A DNA stretch of 29,345 nt from positions 1 through 29,345 of IMG/VR virus record IMGVR_UViG_3300044535_003454; one strand, 5' to 3'. Below are positions 1-6,971 of this stretch, piece by piece. Every line of letters starts with the position of its first letter. Position 1 is the first letter of the stretch. The stretch is from a virus. Made by a program: the position numbers and the translations under genes. The notes beneath the pieces were generated by a model. The model ran no database searches, was not told the origin of the DNA, and worked only from the letters and a program-made list of their open reading frames with translations.

Positions 1-168
1 ATTCATAAAGCATTGGTAAAATTGGGGGTGATCTATAAATGTAATTGTGGTAAAATACATAAAATAGGAATAGAGCTATATTTTGAGATTATTAAGTATA
101 AGAAGTATTGCTATTGTCCCGTAATAACCTTGACGTACCCTCCAAAATCTGATACCATAGTCCTATGA
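1..168 (+). CDS. C-terminal end of an unidentified protein, possibly a decayed HNH endonuclease
   Basis: Frame 1 is open from the window edge to a TGA at 166-168, giving a 55-residue C-terminal piece. The stop shares an ATGA with the start of the next gene, the usual sign of a coupled upstream gene. The piece begins HKALVKLGVIYKCNCGK and ends near PPKSDTIVL. This loosely recalls HNH homing-type endonucleases, which have an LxKxGxxxxxC...C start and a CPNCHSQTDT end. The Asp-His-Ile core and the second CxxC are not present, so it would be degenerate or a different family. The 5' end lies outside the window. The open frame and overlap are seen; the HNH link is a weak guess. Confidence 0.4.
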   Translation: MHKALVKLGVIYKCNCGKIHKIGIELYFEIIKYKKYCYCPVITLTYPPKSDTIVL

Positions 169-581
169 CTATTACTAATTTTCAAGCAGAGTCTAAGCAC
201 TCTGGAGATCTTTTTGAATCACAGGTTCTTGAAGACCTTGGTAGATTTGGACAACAAAACATTAAAAAAAATGTTGTTGTTAAAGATGTTGGCTGTGAGG
301 TTGACTTTGCTTATAATTTTCGTGGCACCCAAGTTTATGTTGAAGCAAAGGGTGGACTACAAGGCGAAGGCAAAAGGCCAGGAGCTAAAAGAACTGACAA
401 CGTTAAGAAGGCAATTGCCAACGCTGCATTAATAAAATCTAGGTATCCAGAAACTCAGTATATAGTTTACTTTTCAGATTTGCCCAAGTATGGATCATCT
501 TCTCATAAGATGTTGAAGACTGCTGTAAGAGCTGGTTTTATTGATAGCGTTAGATATTTAATAAATATTCAGCAAAACTAA
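165..581 (+). CDS. PD-(D/E)XK-type nuclease, small
   Basis: This 138-residue protein has the layout of a PD-(D/E)XK nuclease: an N-terminal helix with Glu (LFESQVLEDL, about 17-26), then CEVDF with the metal-binding Asp (about 44-48), then VEAKGG (about 58-63) as the ExK motif after a beta hairpin. Phage members of this fold act as Holliday-junction resolvases, recombination exonucleases or host-DNA nucleases; the sequence does not say which. It starts in an ATGA overlap with the upstream frame. Its stop shares a CTAA with the convergent gene at 578-1738. Fold assignment is by motif reading only. Confidence 0.6.
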   Translation: MTITNFQAESKHSGDLFESQVLEDLGRFGQQNIKKNVVVKDVGCEVDFAYNFRGTQVYVEAKGGLQGEGKRPGAKRTDNVKKAIANAALIKSRYPETQYIVYFSDLPKYGSSSHKMLKTAVRAGFIDSVRYLINIQQN

Positions 582-1738
582 ATTAGTCTTGTAGCTGAAG
601 TATAATCTTTTCCAAAATCAGCAAACAATGCTTTGTCTGCCTCACGCTGTGCAATTCTACGAGACCATGAGTATCCAGCATCTCCACCCCAGGCTAACCA
701 CATGATGTATCCATTAGATGGATTTGCCTGGTTTCCCCAGTCTTTGCCCTTCTTGTCAACTTCGTGACGTGAAAAGTAAGAGTACATACGTTTTACAGTG
801 CTTAGCGAGAGTGTCTCTCCATTAGCCAATTGTCTAGCTCTAGTCCATCCAACTGCAGTTCCAGCTCCTGTGGCTTTTCCGTCTTCTTTGAACTTGATAG
901 CACGACGAGCAGCACTCCTAGCCCCAGCAGGAGGGCTGTAGCCTTCAGCTTTGTCCATGTATTCATCATAATCATCATCCTCATAATCTTCCATACTAAT
1001 GTTTGGCATGTTAATTCTTTCAACATCTGACATCAAAGCACCGATTGAATATGGTGTGTAGTAATAGACTTCATCGTCTTCTTCTAAAATTCTAATAGCT
1101 ACCGCTGGATTCTCTGGAGTAGACTCAACAGAGTAAGGGTTCTCTGGCTCACCATATCGACCACCTTCACGCATAACGTGTTCTACTTGACCAATGACCA
1201 TACCCTCTGTGGTCCTTGCACTTACGAAGTCTCCCTCAGTAATACGAGATTCTGCCTTAGAAACTGGAATACAGTTAGGGACCATGCGTCCGTTTTCTCC
1301 TGGCTTCATTCCCCTCTGAGTATATCCATCCCAGCAAGGAGCAACTTTTTCATCTACTTTAGTGCCCATAGAGGTTCCACCATTTGTAGTTGCAATTGCA
1401 CCAGAAGAATCTCCACCAACACCTCCAACTCTAGTCTTTGGTTTTTTCTTAGGATCTTTTAATGCAGAGGGTTTTGTAGAGGCTGGCTCTGGTTGTCCAA
1501 TCTTAGACCCCATGCCATTCCTATCTGTTTCTGACTTGATTGCTGTTTCTGGCCACTCTTCTGGGTTTTTAATTCCGACACCCTTGTCTGGAATATTTCC
1601 TTCAGATTCGTTGATTGCATAAATTTGATTAGCTGCCTCTTCGGCAGTCTTGTGGCAACCCATTACGGTTCCATCATCTTTAAGGGCTGGGTAGCCTGAG
1701 CAACCGTATGACCCCTTTTTTCCAACACTATATGGCAT
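578..1738 (-). CDS. Multi-domain phage protein of unknown function, probably virion-associated
   Basis: A 386-residue protein with three visible parts. Residues 1-45 form a small Cys/Gly-rich domain (YGCSGYP...GCHKTAEEAA). After a Pro/Gly/Lys-rich linker comes a CWDGYTQRGMKP...VPNCIPV segment often seen near capsid-protease regions of phages, then a probable SH3/tudor-like barrel (about 165-245, EGDFVSARTTEGMVIGQV). An acidic stretch (YEDDDYDEY) precedes a basic C-terminal domain (about 270-370) with Trp/Gly-rich WLAWGGDAGYSW. I recognise these pieces from phage structural modules but not a specific function. It appears leaderless: a TGATATAAT extended -10 lies 6 nt before the ATG with no Shine-Dalgarno. 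Confidence 0.6.
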   Translation of the reverse strand: MPYSVGKKGSYGCSGYPALKDDGTVMGCHKTAEEAANQIYAINESEGNIPDKGVGIKNPEEWPETAIKSETDRNGMGSKIGQPEPASTKPSALKDPKKKPKTRVGGVGGDSSGAIATTNGGTSMGTKVDEKVAPCWDGYTQRGMKPGENGRMVPNCIPVSKAESRITEGDFVSARTTEGMVIGQVEHVMREGGRYGEPENPYSVESTPENPAVAIRILEEDDEVYYYTPYSIGALMSDVERINMPNISMEDYEDDDYDEYMDKAEGYSPPAGARSAARRAIKFKEDGKATGAGTAVGWTRARQLANGETLSLSTVKRMYSYFSRHEVDKKGKDWGNQANPSNGYIMWLAWGGDAGYSWSRRIAQREADKALFADFGKDYTSATRLI

Positions 1739-1744
1739 ATTAAG

Positions 1745-1773
1745 ATTATATCATAGGTTATCTATGATATAAT
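1745..1773. promoter_or_regulatory. Symmetric divergent promoter for two leaderless genes
   Basis: The arms ATTATATCATA (1745-1755) and TATGATATAAT (1763-1773) form a perfect 11-bp inverted repeat around a 7-bp spacer. Each arm contains an extended -10 (TGA-TATAAT) facing outward. Each hexamer ends exactly 6 nt before an ATG: 1738 on the minus strand and 1780 on the plus strand. With initiation about 7 nt after the -10, both transcripts would begin at the start codon. No Shine-Dalgarno is present on either side. The repeat could also bind a dimeric regulator. Confidence 0.75.
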
Positions 1774-1779
1774 TCATTA

Positions 1780-2358
1780 ATGATTTTTAATGCAAAAACT
1801 TTAGATAATTTTTTAAGTTTAGAAGAATGCGAAGAAATTCTTTTTTTAGTAAAAAGTATTGAGCCTTGGGAGCATGACCCAGAAGACTCTCTTTGGAGCA
1901 ATAGAAGTTTAAGTGATTATAGAATTAAAACTGAATATAGTGAAGAAATAGGAAACAAACTATTTCAAATTAAAGATAATATTGGTAGTAAAATTAAAGA
2001 GCTTTATGGTCTTGAAGAAATTTACGCAGATCTTTTATCTGTCTCAAGATGGTTCCCAGGAATGGATCAAAAGCCACATGCTGACGATATGACTAATGTT
2101 GATCATGAAGACAATGAATGGTTTCACCATAGAGATTTTGGGTCTGTAATTTATTTAAACACAGATTACCAAGGCGGTCATACTTATTATCCAAACCACA
2201 ACGTTGAGATAGTTCCCAAAGCGGGAACACTAGTTATCCATCCAGCCAGCCCAGACCACCTACATGGAGTAACAGCGGTTATTGAGAACGTCAGATACAC
2301 GATTAATTCTTTTTGGACTAAAGACAAAAATTACGAAGATTCTGGAACTATATATTAG
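1780..2358 (+). CDS. 2OG-Fe(II) oxygenase, prolyl-4-hydroxylase-like
   Basis: A 192-residue single-domain dioxygenase. The iron ligands are visible as H100-x-D102 (KPHADD) and H162 (HLHGV), with R172 (NVRYT) in place to bind the 2-oxoglutarate carboxylate. The VIYLNTDYQGGHTYYP core is typical of the P4H-like group. Such enzymes hydroxylate protein side chains or small molecules using O2 and 2OG; the substrate cannot be read here. It is transcribed alone from the right arm of the divergent promoter and looks leaderless. It ends facing hsp20. Four further members of the fold occur in the window. Confidence 0.85.
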   Translation: MIFNAKTLDNFLSLEECEEILFLVKSIEPWEHDPEDSLWSNRSLSDYRIKTEYSEEIGNKLFQIKDNIGSKIKELYGLEEIYADLLSVSRWFPGMDQKPHADDMTNVDHEDNEWFHHRDFGSVIYLNTDYQGGHTYYPNHNVEIVPKAGTLVIHPASPDHLHGVTAVIENVRYTINSFWTKDKNYEDSGTIY

Positions 2359-2397
2359 TGTTAGGCCTTTTATCAACATGCCCAGGTTGTCTCCTAA

Positions 2398-2428
2398 GGT
2401 AGCGGCCTTTCGGAAACCTTAAGCTACC
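2398..2428 (-). other. Structured hairpin in the 3' region of hsp20
   Basis: Between the convergent ends of the 2OG oxygenase and hsp20 lie GGTAGC (2398-2403) and GCTACC (2423-2428). On the minus strand the inside can fold further: GG/CC, then CC/GG closed by a GAAA tetraloop, with UUAA and UUU bulges. The plus-strand version lacks the GNRA loop, so the minus-strand transcript is the better candidate. No T-run follows, so it is not an ordinary intrinsic terminator. An alternative stem TAAGGT/ACCTTA overlaps it. The function is unknown. Confidence 0.4.
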
Positions 2429-2446
2429 AATAGGATATCATCGTTT

Positions 2447-2836
2447 TTAGCGAATGCTAATTAATTTTGGTTTTTTCTCTTCTGGGATGTTTCTTACCAA
2501 ATTAACATACAGAATACCGTCCTCAAATCCAGCCGAATCTACCTCATGGTATTCGGGTAGTGAGAATGAACGAGTAAACTTACGAGCAGCAATACCCTTA
2601 TGTAGGTATTTCTTATCGTCAGCGTCTGGCTTTTCTGCTTTTATTGATAGGACGTTTTTTTCAGTAGTAATACTTATTTCATCCTTCTTAAATCCAGCCA
2701 CTGCAAACTCCATCACAATCTTATCATCGTCAATCCTGACAACGTTGTATGGTGGGTAGGTGTTTGCTGCTGGTGTTGTGCTAAAGAATTTGTCAATATC
2801 TAGACCAAATCCTGCAAATGGTGTTGTAATAACCAT
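2447..2836 (-). CDS. hsp20: Small heat-shock protein (Hsp20/alpha-crystallin)
   Basis: An ATP-independent holdase chaperone. The alpha-crystallin domain spans about residues 30-125: DDKIVMEFAVAGFKKDEISI at its start, VLSIKAEK in the middle, FTRSFSLPE, then GFEDGILYVNLVRNIPEE (the A-x-x-x-n-G-v-L type motif) and a C-terminal I-x-I-like ISIR tail. I start it at 2836, not at the ATG at 2845, because the earlier ATG lies inside the ribosome-binding site AAGGAG. This gives 129 residues, normal for phage Hsp20s. Such genes are well known in marine T4-like phages, where they may help virion assembly. The leader carries a candidate RNA thermometer. Confidence 0.95.
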   Translation of the reverse strand: MVITTPFAGFGLDIDKFFSTTPAANTYPPYNVVRIDDDKIVMEFAVAGFKKDEISITTEKNVLSIKAEKPDADDKKYLHKGIAARKFTRSFSLPEYHEVDSAGFEDGILYVNLVRNIPEEKKPKLISIR

Positions 2837-2845
2837 GTATATCAT

Positions 2846-2888
2846 CTCCTTATGTTAAGCGAGTTAATGCCCCCCAATTGGGCAGGCA
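2846..2888 (-). promoter_or_regulatory. Candidate ROSE-like RNA thermometer in the hsp20 leader
   Basis: Two hairpins fill the leader. The first (2888-2868) pairs UGCC with GGCA and CCC with GGG around an AAUU loop. The second (2863-2846) is CUC-G-CUUA / ACA / UAAG-GAG: seven pairs, an ACA loop and one unpaired G, with the whole AAGGAG ribosome-binding site in its 3' arm. The 5' arm contains UCGCU, matching the UYGCU signature of ROSE thermometers, and the bulged G (2860) sits opposite the SD guanines just as in ROSE. The start codon is 9 nt beyond the SD. Confidence 0.65.
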
Positions 2889-2893
2889 AATAT

Positions 2894-2904
2894 ATTATAT
2901 CATA
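2894..2904 (-). promoter_or_regulatory. Extended -10 promoter of hsp20
   Basis: The minus strand reads TATGATATAAT, identical to the arms of the 1745-1773 promoter and to the one at 22888-22898. Initiation about 7 nt downstream (near 2887) would place the first leader hairpin at the very 5' end of the transcript. Confidence 0.7.
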
Positions 2905-2906
2905 AG

Positions 2907-2935
2907 TTGGACAAAGCTCTTTTTAATGGTATAAT
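2907..2935 (+). promoter_or_regulatory. Promoter of the 2945-5252 operon
   Basis: TTGGAC at 2907-2912 and TATAAT at 2930-2935 are 17 bp apart, and TGG directly precedes the -10. The ATG at 2945 is only 9 nt past the -10, so the leader would be 2-3 nt. No Shine-Dalgarno is present. Confidence 0.7.
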
Positions 2936-2944
2936 ATAAACATT

Positions 2945-3535
2945 ATGAGTAATTTAAAGTCATTTAGAGAGAGACAAAAAATGCTTGCTGAAAGAGCGAA
3001 TTATACAAGTGGTGTAGAGGCTACTGTTAGGCGTGTAGAAGATACTAAACGTCAAAGATATGAACTTCAAGAATCTAAACGTGCCCCAAAAATTCAGGTT
3101 GATCAAAAGATTATACTTTGGTCCTGGCTTATTGGTATTGGCTTTGCTTTTATCTCTTCCGCAATTGTTTCTTTTAATGGAATTACAGCTGTAGCACAAT
3201 TTGTTGGACTGTCTCAAGTTTGGATGGCAGGACTGTTCTTCTTCTTTATTGAGCTTATGTACCTGCTGTTCTTAGTTGCTTATCTTGTTCTTGCATCTAG
3301 AATGAATGAATCTGGACAACCCGAAAAAACTTTCGGAGCTATTGTTGGAATGATTATGTTTGGTGGTATTGCTGTTCTTGCTAATGCTTTCCATACCTTT
3401 GACTTTTGGGAGTGGAACTATCTTGAGCCACGAATGTGGGCAGGAACTGTATTAAGCATCGCTGCTCCTATTGCAATTATTGCTGCATCTAAAATGGCTT
3501 CCAGAGTGGTGTTTGCTAAGGCCATTAAGCTATGA
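2945..3535 (+). CDS. Four-helix membrane protein, unknown function
   Basis: A 196-residue protein with a charged cytoplasmic-looking N-terminal 50 residues (many Arg/Lys/Glu, probably helical). Four hydrophobic segments follow, near 54-76 (IILWSWLIGIGFAFISSAIV), 88-112, 127-147 and 158-180. I do not recognise the family. It begins a three-gene operon and its stop overlaps the next start in an ATGA, so it is translationally coupled to two glycosyltransferases. A role in membrane anchoring or lipid-linked sugar transfer is possible, but this rests only on the neighbours. Confidence 0.7.
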   Translation: MSNLKSFRERQKMLAERANYTSGVEATVRRVEDTKRQRYELQESKRAPKIQVDQKIILWSWLIGIGFAFISSAIVSFNGITAVAQFVGLSQVWMAGLFFFFIELMYLLFLVAYLVLASRMNESGQPEKTFGAIVGMIMFGGIAVLANAFHTFDFWEWNYLEPRMWAGTVLSIAAPIAIIAASKMASRVVFAKAIKL

Positions 3536-4206
3536 GCGATTTTAAATTAGCGATTACAGTTCCTACACGTGGAAGACCTCACAATCTTGAAAGACTTGCC
3601 AAAGCTGTAAAAGAAACCTGCAAGCTAGAGTATGAGCTTTTTGCAAGAATTGATGAGGATGACTCATCGGTATATCCAGAATTAGATAATGTAACTTATG
3701 TTGTTGGCCCAAGAATTTTCTTCACTGCCTCACTAAACGAATTGGCTAAGATAGCATCTGAACAAGACTTTACTCACGTTGCAATTCTTGGGGATGATGT
3801 TCTTCCAGAAACAATTGGCTGGGATGAAATTATGGTGAAGGCTTTGCCTGAGCTTGGAGTAGTATACGGTAGTGATGGACTAGAGCATTTGCATGGTGAA
3901 GATCTTCCTACACACGTTGTAGTTCCTATGAAAATGTATCGCAGGCTTGGTTGGCTAGGAATGCCTACGAGCAGACACCTATTCCTTGATAATGCTTGGA
4001 GAGAACTTGGAAAGCTTACAGAGTTTATCTATCTTCCAGAAGTAAAGCTTAGCCATTTACACCGTTGGAATAAGGCAGCTCCTGATGATCAAACATATCA
4101 AGAAGCTAATGATAAAATAAAACGTGACTTAGACAGAATTGCTTTTGAGGAATGGCGTGACGGACCTGGATTGCAAGAAGCTAAAAGATTGCTAACTAAT
4201 AAATGA
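3532..4206 (+). CDS. GT2-like glycosyltransferase
   Basis: A 224-residue GT-A-fold protein. It opens with the nucleotide-sugar-binding beta strand LAITVPTRGRPHNLERL, followed by ELFARIDEDDSS and, near residue 85, HVAILGDDVLPE. The GDD would be the DxD-like metal site. It is shorter than full GT2 enzymes and has no membrane helix. It overlaps both neighbours by ATGA. The donor and acceptor cannot be inferred. Confidence 0.75.
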   Translation: MSDFKLAITVPTRGRPHNLERLAKAVKETCKLEYELFARIDEDDSSVYPELDNVTYVVGPRIFFTASLNELAKIASEQDFTHVAILGDDVLPETIGWDEIMVKALPELGVVYGSDGLEHLHGEDLPTHVVVPMKMYRRLGWLGMPTSRHLFLDNAWRELGKLTEFIYLPEVKLSHLHRWNKAAPDDQTYQEANDKIKRDLDRIAFEEWRDGPGLQEAKRLLTNK

Positions 4207-5252
4207 CCACTGTAGCTCTCTCTCACGGCTATCCACCGCTTTGGAATATGGGCGGAGAAGTATCTCTTCACAGATCAATGATGGCTGTTAAAGGCGAAAG
4301 AGTCGTACTAACAAATACTCAAGCTGAATATTACATTGATGGAATACGTGTTAGTCAAATAAATACTCCAGATGTTCTTAATATAAAAGCAGATCCTGCA
4401 CCAATTGCAAAGCAGCTCAAAGATCTTAATGCAAAAGTAGTTATTGCTCAAAATGAATTATCACTACCAGCTGTTTTAGCTGCACAAGAAGCTGGTGCAA
4501 TCTCAATCGTAAGCGTTCATACCCCGCCTAAATACGGTAAGGGAATCAGGGCTGGAGTTGTTTATGCTGACTATGCTGTTTATAATACAGAAACTTCTGC
4601 AAGACAGTGGGGTGAGCCTGAAGCAATTGTTGTTCATCCACCAATTAGCCCTCTTCCAGAAAAGACAGCCCCAACTGGAGATGCCTATACCGTTTTGTCT
4701 TCATTGCTAAATAAAGGAGTAGAGGTTGTCCTTGAGCTTGCTAAAATATATCCGCATAAAAGATTTATAATTGTAAGGTCTCCTGCAGAACCAACCCATG
4801 GTCTTTCTGACCTAGAAGAAAGGGCTAGCCTTCTTCCAAATGTCGAATTGCACCCAAGGGTTCACCCAAATGATGTACATAAGTATTTTGAGCAAACAAG
4901 GATTCTGTTAGTTCCATCTAAATATGAAACATATGGAATGTCTGCTATTGAGGCTGCAGGCTATGGAATTCCTACAGTTCATGTTGATACCCCGCACGTA
5001 AGAGAAGGTATTGGCGATGCAGCCGTTTTGGTTAAACCATTAAGCGTTCAAGAAACCGCAAGGGGTATTGCTATTATAGAAAGCAATTACGAAACTTATA
5101 GCGAAAGGGCAAGGGCTAGAGCAGAATGGATACAAGATCGACAGGTTATAGAATTAGATAAATTTTCTGAGTTTGTTAAAAATGTTCGCAAGCCAATAAA
5201 TAAAATGACAAGACAAAACACTGTTGCGAGAGCTTCTAGGGTAAACCACTAA
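4203..5252 (+). CDS. GT4-type glycosyltransferase (GT-B fold)
   Basis: A 349-residue protein with a full GT-B layout. The N-terminal domain begins with the acceptor-side loop GYPPLWNMGGEVSLH. The C-terminal domain carries the donor-binding stretch LLVPSKYETYGMSAIEAAGYGIP (about 237-259), whose two Glu form the E-x7-E motif, then a DTPHVREGIGDAAVLV helix typical of family GT4. Retaining enzymes of this family transfer hexoses to glycans or lipids. It is the last gene of the operon; its TAA is interlocked with the TAG of the convergent Stealth-like gene. Confidence 0.85.
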   Translation: MTTVALSHGYPPLWNMGGEVSLHRSMMAVKGERVVLTNTQAEYYIDGIRVSQINTPDVLNIKADPAPIAKQLKDLNAKVVIAQNELSLPAVLAAQEAGAISIVSVHTPPKYGKGIRAGVVYADYAVYNTETSARQWGEPEAIVVHPPISPLPEKTAPTGDAYTVLSSLLNKGVEVVLELAKIYPHKRFIIVRSPAEPTHGLSDLEERASLLPNVELHPRVHPNDVHKYFEQTRILLVPSKYETYGMSAIEAAGYGIPTVHVDTPHVREGIGDAAVLVKPLSVQETARGIAIIESNYETYSERARARAEWIQDRQVIELDKFSEFVKNVRKPINKMTRQNTVARASRVNH

Positions 5253-5935
5253 GCTTCATAAACTGTTTTATCTGCAAAATCAATATTTAATATTTTATCT
5301 TTTATCATTTCAAAAGAATCGTTATTGCTAGATAGGTAGTTATATTTTAAATTATTTATATCGTAAGATTTTTTAGTAAGTGCCCCAAAAGAATACACCT
5401 TTACATCATCCATTTCTATCCCCCCGACGTTGAAGGTATTACCGTATCTAGACCTCCACAAATCTGGAAGCTCTATTACGTTTAAAAGCTTTTCTTTTTC
5501 CATCACCATTGGGACGTGTAGTTCATAATCTAAAACATCTTTGTTTATTCTACGAGATAAGTTTGATAATGTTCTTTTTAGCATTAATACGTATCTTGTG
5601 TCACCAGTTAAATTTTTGTATTTTGCTATCTTGTCAGCTAACAAGCCGCCATGCATGTATGGAACATCATCAACTTTATTTATGATATAAAAATCATCAT
5701 TCATTAAAATAAATGAATCTGATATTTCTGTAGAATTGCAAATAGCTCTGAGATTATTTCTGGCATTTGCATACTTAGACTTATTCTGAATAACTTCTAG
5801 ATGATTTCCTACATACCAACCTGGTTTTCCACCAACTACCCAAAGATTATCAAACTTTAAATTTTTAACGGCAGATCGAATAGAATACCTTAGCTCTTCG
5901 TTGGGTCCTGATTTACAAATATAAACTAAATCCAT
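5249..5935 (-). CDS. Stealth-like sugar-phosphate transferase domain protein
   Basis: A 228-residue protein resembling the first part of Stealth/CpsY capsular polysaccharide phosphotransferases. It starts MDLVYICKSG, has ELRYSIRSA and LWVVGGKPGW, and around residue 75 carries SFILMNDDFYII, which matches the conserved NDD-F region 2 of that family. Stealth proteins transfer hexose-1-phosphate to make capsule repeats. This one is short and lacks the downstream regions I would expect, so it may have changed substrate. It follows the JmjC-like gene by 5 nt without a strong Shine-Dalgarno. Confidence 0.65.
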   Translation of the reverse strand: MDLVYICKSGPNEELRYSIRSAVKNLKFDNLWVVGGKPGWYVGNHLEVIQNKSKYANARNNLRAICNSTEISDSFILMNDDFYIINKVDDVPYMHGGLLADKIAKYKNLTGDTRYVLMLKRTLSNLSRRINKDVLDYELHVPMVMEKEKLLNVIELPDLWRSRYGNTFNVGGIEMDDVKVYSFGALTKKSYDINNLKYNYLSSNNDSFEMIKDKILNIDFADKTVYEA

Positions 5936-5940
5936 AACGA

Positions 5941-6528
5941 CTACTTATCAAAAAAAGATACAGATATTGCTGCACGGACATTCATGGACTCTACACTGTG
6001 GTTAATGCCCTTAGGGATATATAGTAGGTCCCCAGGATTAGTTGGATACTCATCAACATGGTCGTCATAGTATGCCCTCCAAGTTGTCTGCCCCTCACAC
6101 TGGATATAAAATCCATCTACTGCATCTGAATGAATGCTTGGTTTAAAAAGGCTAAAGTCAAAATTGGGTGGTAGTTTGATAGGATTAGCCTGCATAAAGT
6201 CTGTGTATAGGGCTTCTGCAGCTTCTGGGACCCTATTGTCATTAGCACTTAAAAAATGTACAATTGACAGTGCTGCAATTTTTGTTCCAGAATGAAAGGT
6301 TTGCAGTGTTTTAATGATTGGATCTATAGCTGTCGTATATTCCTCTGAATGATCAATTGTCAGAGTTCCTGGTGAAGAAAAATCTATTTGTCCCAAATCA
6401 AAGTTTTGTTTATAAATATCATAGAACATCTCCCAGCTTGGAACGTCTTCAAAGACTTTTCCTAAGAAAATAATTTGCCCATCAAGCTTTGCTTGCTTTA
6501 CCTTATTTGCAATTTCTGTTGTGTTCAT
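5941..6528 (-). CDS. JmjC/cupin-type 2OG dioxygenase
   Basis: A 195-residue protein with a C-terminal double-stranded beta helix. H133-x-D135 (SIHSDAVDGFYIQ) and H177 (GINHSVE) supply an iron triad, and the GQTTWRAYYDD...NPGDLLYIPKGINH arrangement matches JmjC-like protein hydroxylases. The start is taken at 6528: that ATG overlaps the upstream stop as ATGA, whereas the ATG at 6558 would overlap by more than 30 nt. Relatives hydroxylate protein side chains; no target is visible. It lies in a minus-strand run with a GDPD-like protein and a cupin. Confidence 0.7.
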   Translation of the reverse strand: MNTTEIANKVKQAKLDGQIIFLGKVFEDVPSWEMFYDIYKQNFDLGQIDFSSPGTLTIDHSEEYTTAIDPIIKTLQTFHSGTKIAALSIVHFLSANDNRVPEAAEALYTDFMQANPIKLPPNFDFSLFKPSIHSDAVDGFYIQCEGQTTWRAYYDDHVDEYPTNPGDLLYIPKGINHSVESMNVRAAISVSFFDK

Positions 6529-6971
6529 AGTGAAACCTTTTCTGGATAGTCTGTACAAATTCCAAAAGCTGAAGCCGTTGCTTTAGGAGAGTCAGTTAAA
6601 TCTACTATAACGGAGTGTTCTGTAACTTCTTTCCCTGGATAAGTCCAAATATATCCTTGGCTAGTTAATGTAAAATCGTCTGATTGATGCCAGAAAAAAT
6701 TGCTGTCTGGTAAAAAGTGTTTTAAAGACTCCAAAGCTTCAAGATTTTTACAGTGAATCCAAAGACGATCTTTGTTGTCTCTTAAAAAATCAATTGGTAT
6801 CTCATGCTGAGGATAGTCATGTCCTAAAAACAACCTATTGTCTTCTGACCAAAAATCTATCTCAACATCAAAACCTTTTTGGATTGCCAATAAAATTTGT
6901 GATGGAGTATTTTCATTATCACTGTCTGGTCCATAGATATTACCACGATGAGAAATTGTTTTTATGCTCAT
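6525..6971 (-). CDS. Miniature glycerophosphodiester phosphodiesterase-like protein
   Basis: A 148-residue protein with the front half of the GDPD/PI-PLC barrel: ISHRGN (catalytic His-Arg), ENTPSQILLAIQKGFDVEIDFW (metal-binding Glu/Asp), then LFLGHDYP (second His). It ends well before the usual 230-250 residues. Full GDPDs cleave glycerophosphodiesters to glycerol-3-phosphate and an alcohol. Small versions occur in polysaccharide gene clusters, where they may act on phosphoglycerol substituents. It is linked by ATGA to both neighbours. Confidence 0.65.
   Translation of the reverse strand: MSIKTISHRGNIYGPDSDNENTPSQILLAIQKGFDVEIDFWSEDNRLFLGHDYPQHEIPIDFLRDNKDRLWIHCKNLEALESLKHFLPDSNFFWHQSDDFTLTSQGYIWTYPGKEVTEHSVIVDLTDSPKATASAFGICTDYPEKVSL

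Noticed and set aside
830-1622. Plus-strand ORFs inside the 578-1738 gene.
   Set aside because: They are Ser/Pro/Ile-rich shadows without ribosome-binding sites, opposite a minus-strand gene with clear domain structure and promoter.
2392-2404. TCCTAAGGTAGCG is identical to a universally conserved piece of 23S rRNA that is also part of the I-CeuI site.
   Set aside because: Flanking bases do not match rRNA. A 13-nt match to some part of a 2.9-kb rRNA is expected by chance in a 29-kb window read on both strands.
2834-2845. The ATG at 2845 as the hsp20 start.
   Set aside because: It lies inside the AAGGAG-ATG overlap; the ATG at 2836 has the proper distance from the Shine-Dalgarno and gives a normal N-terminus.
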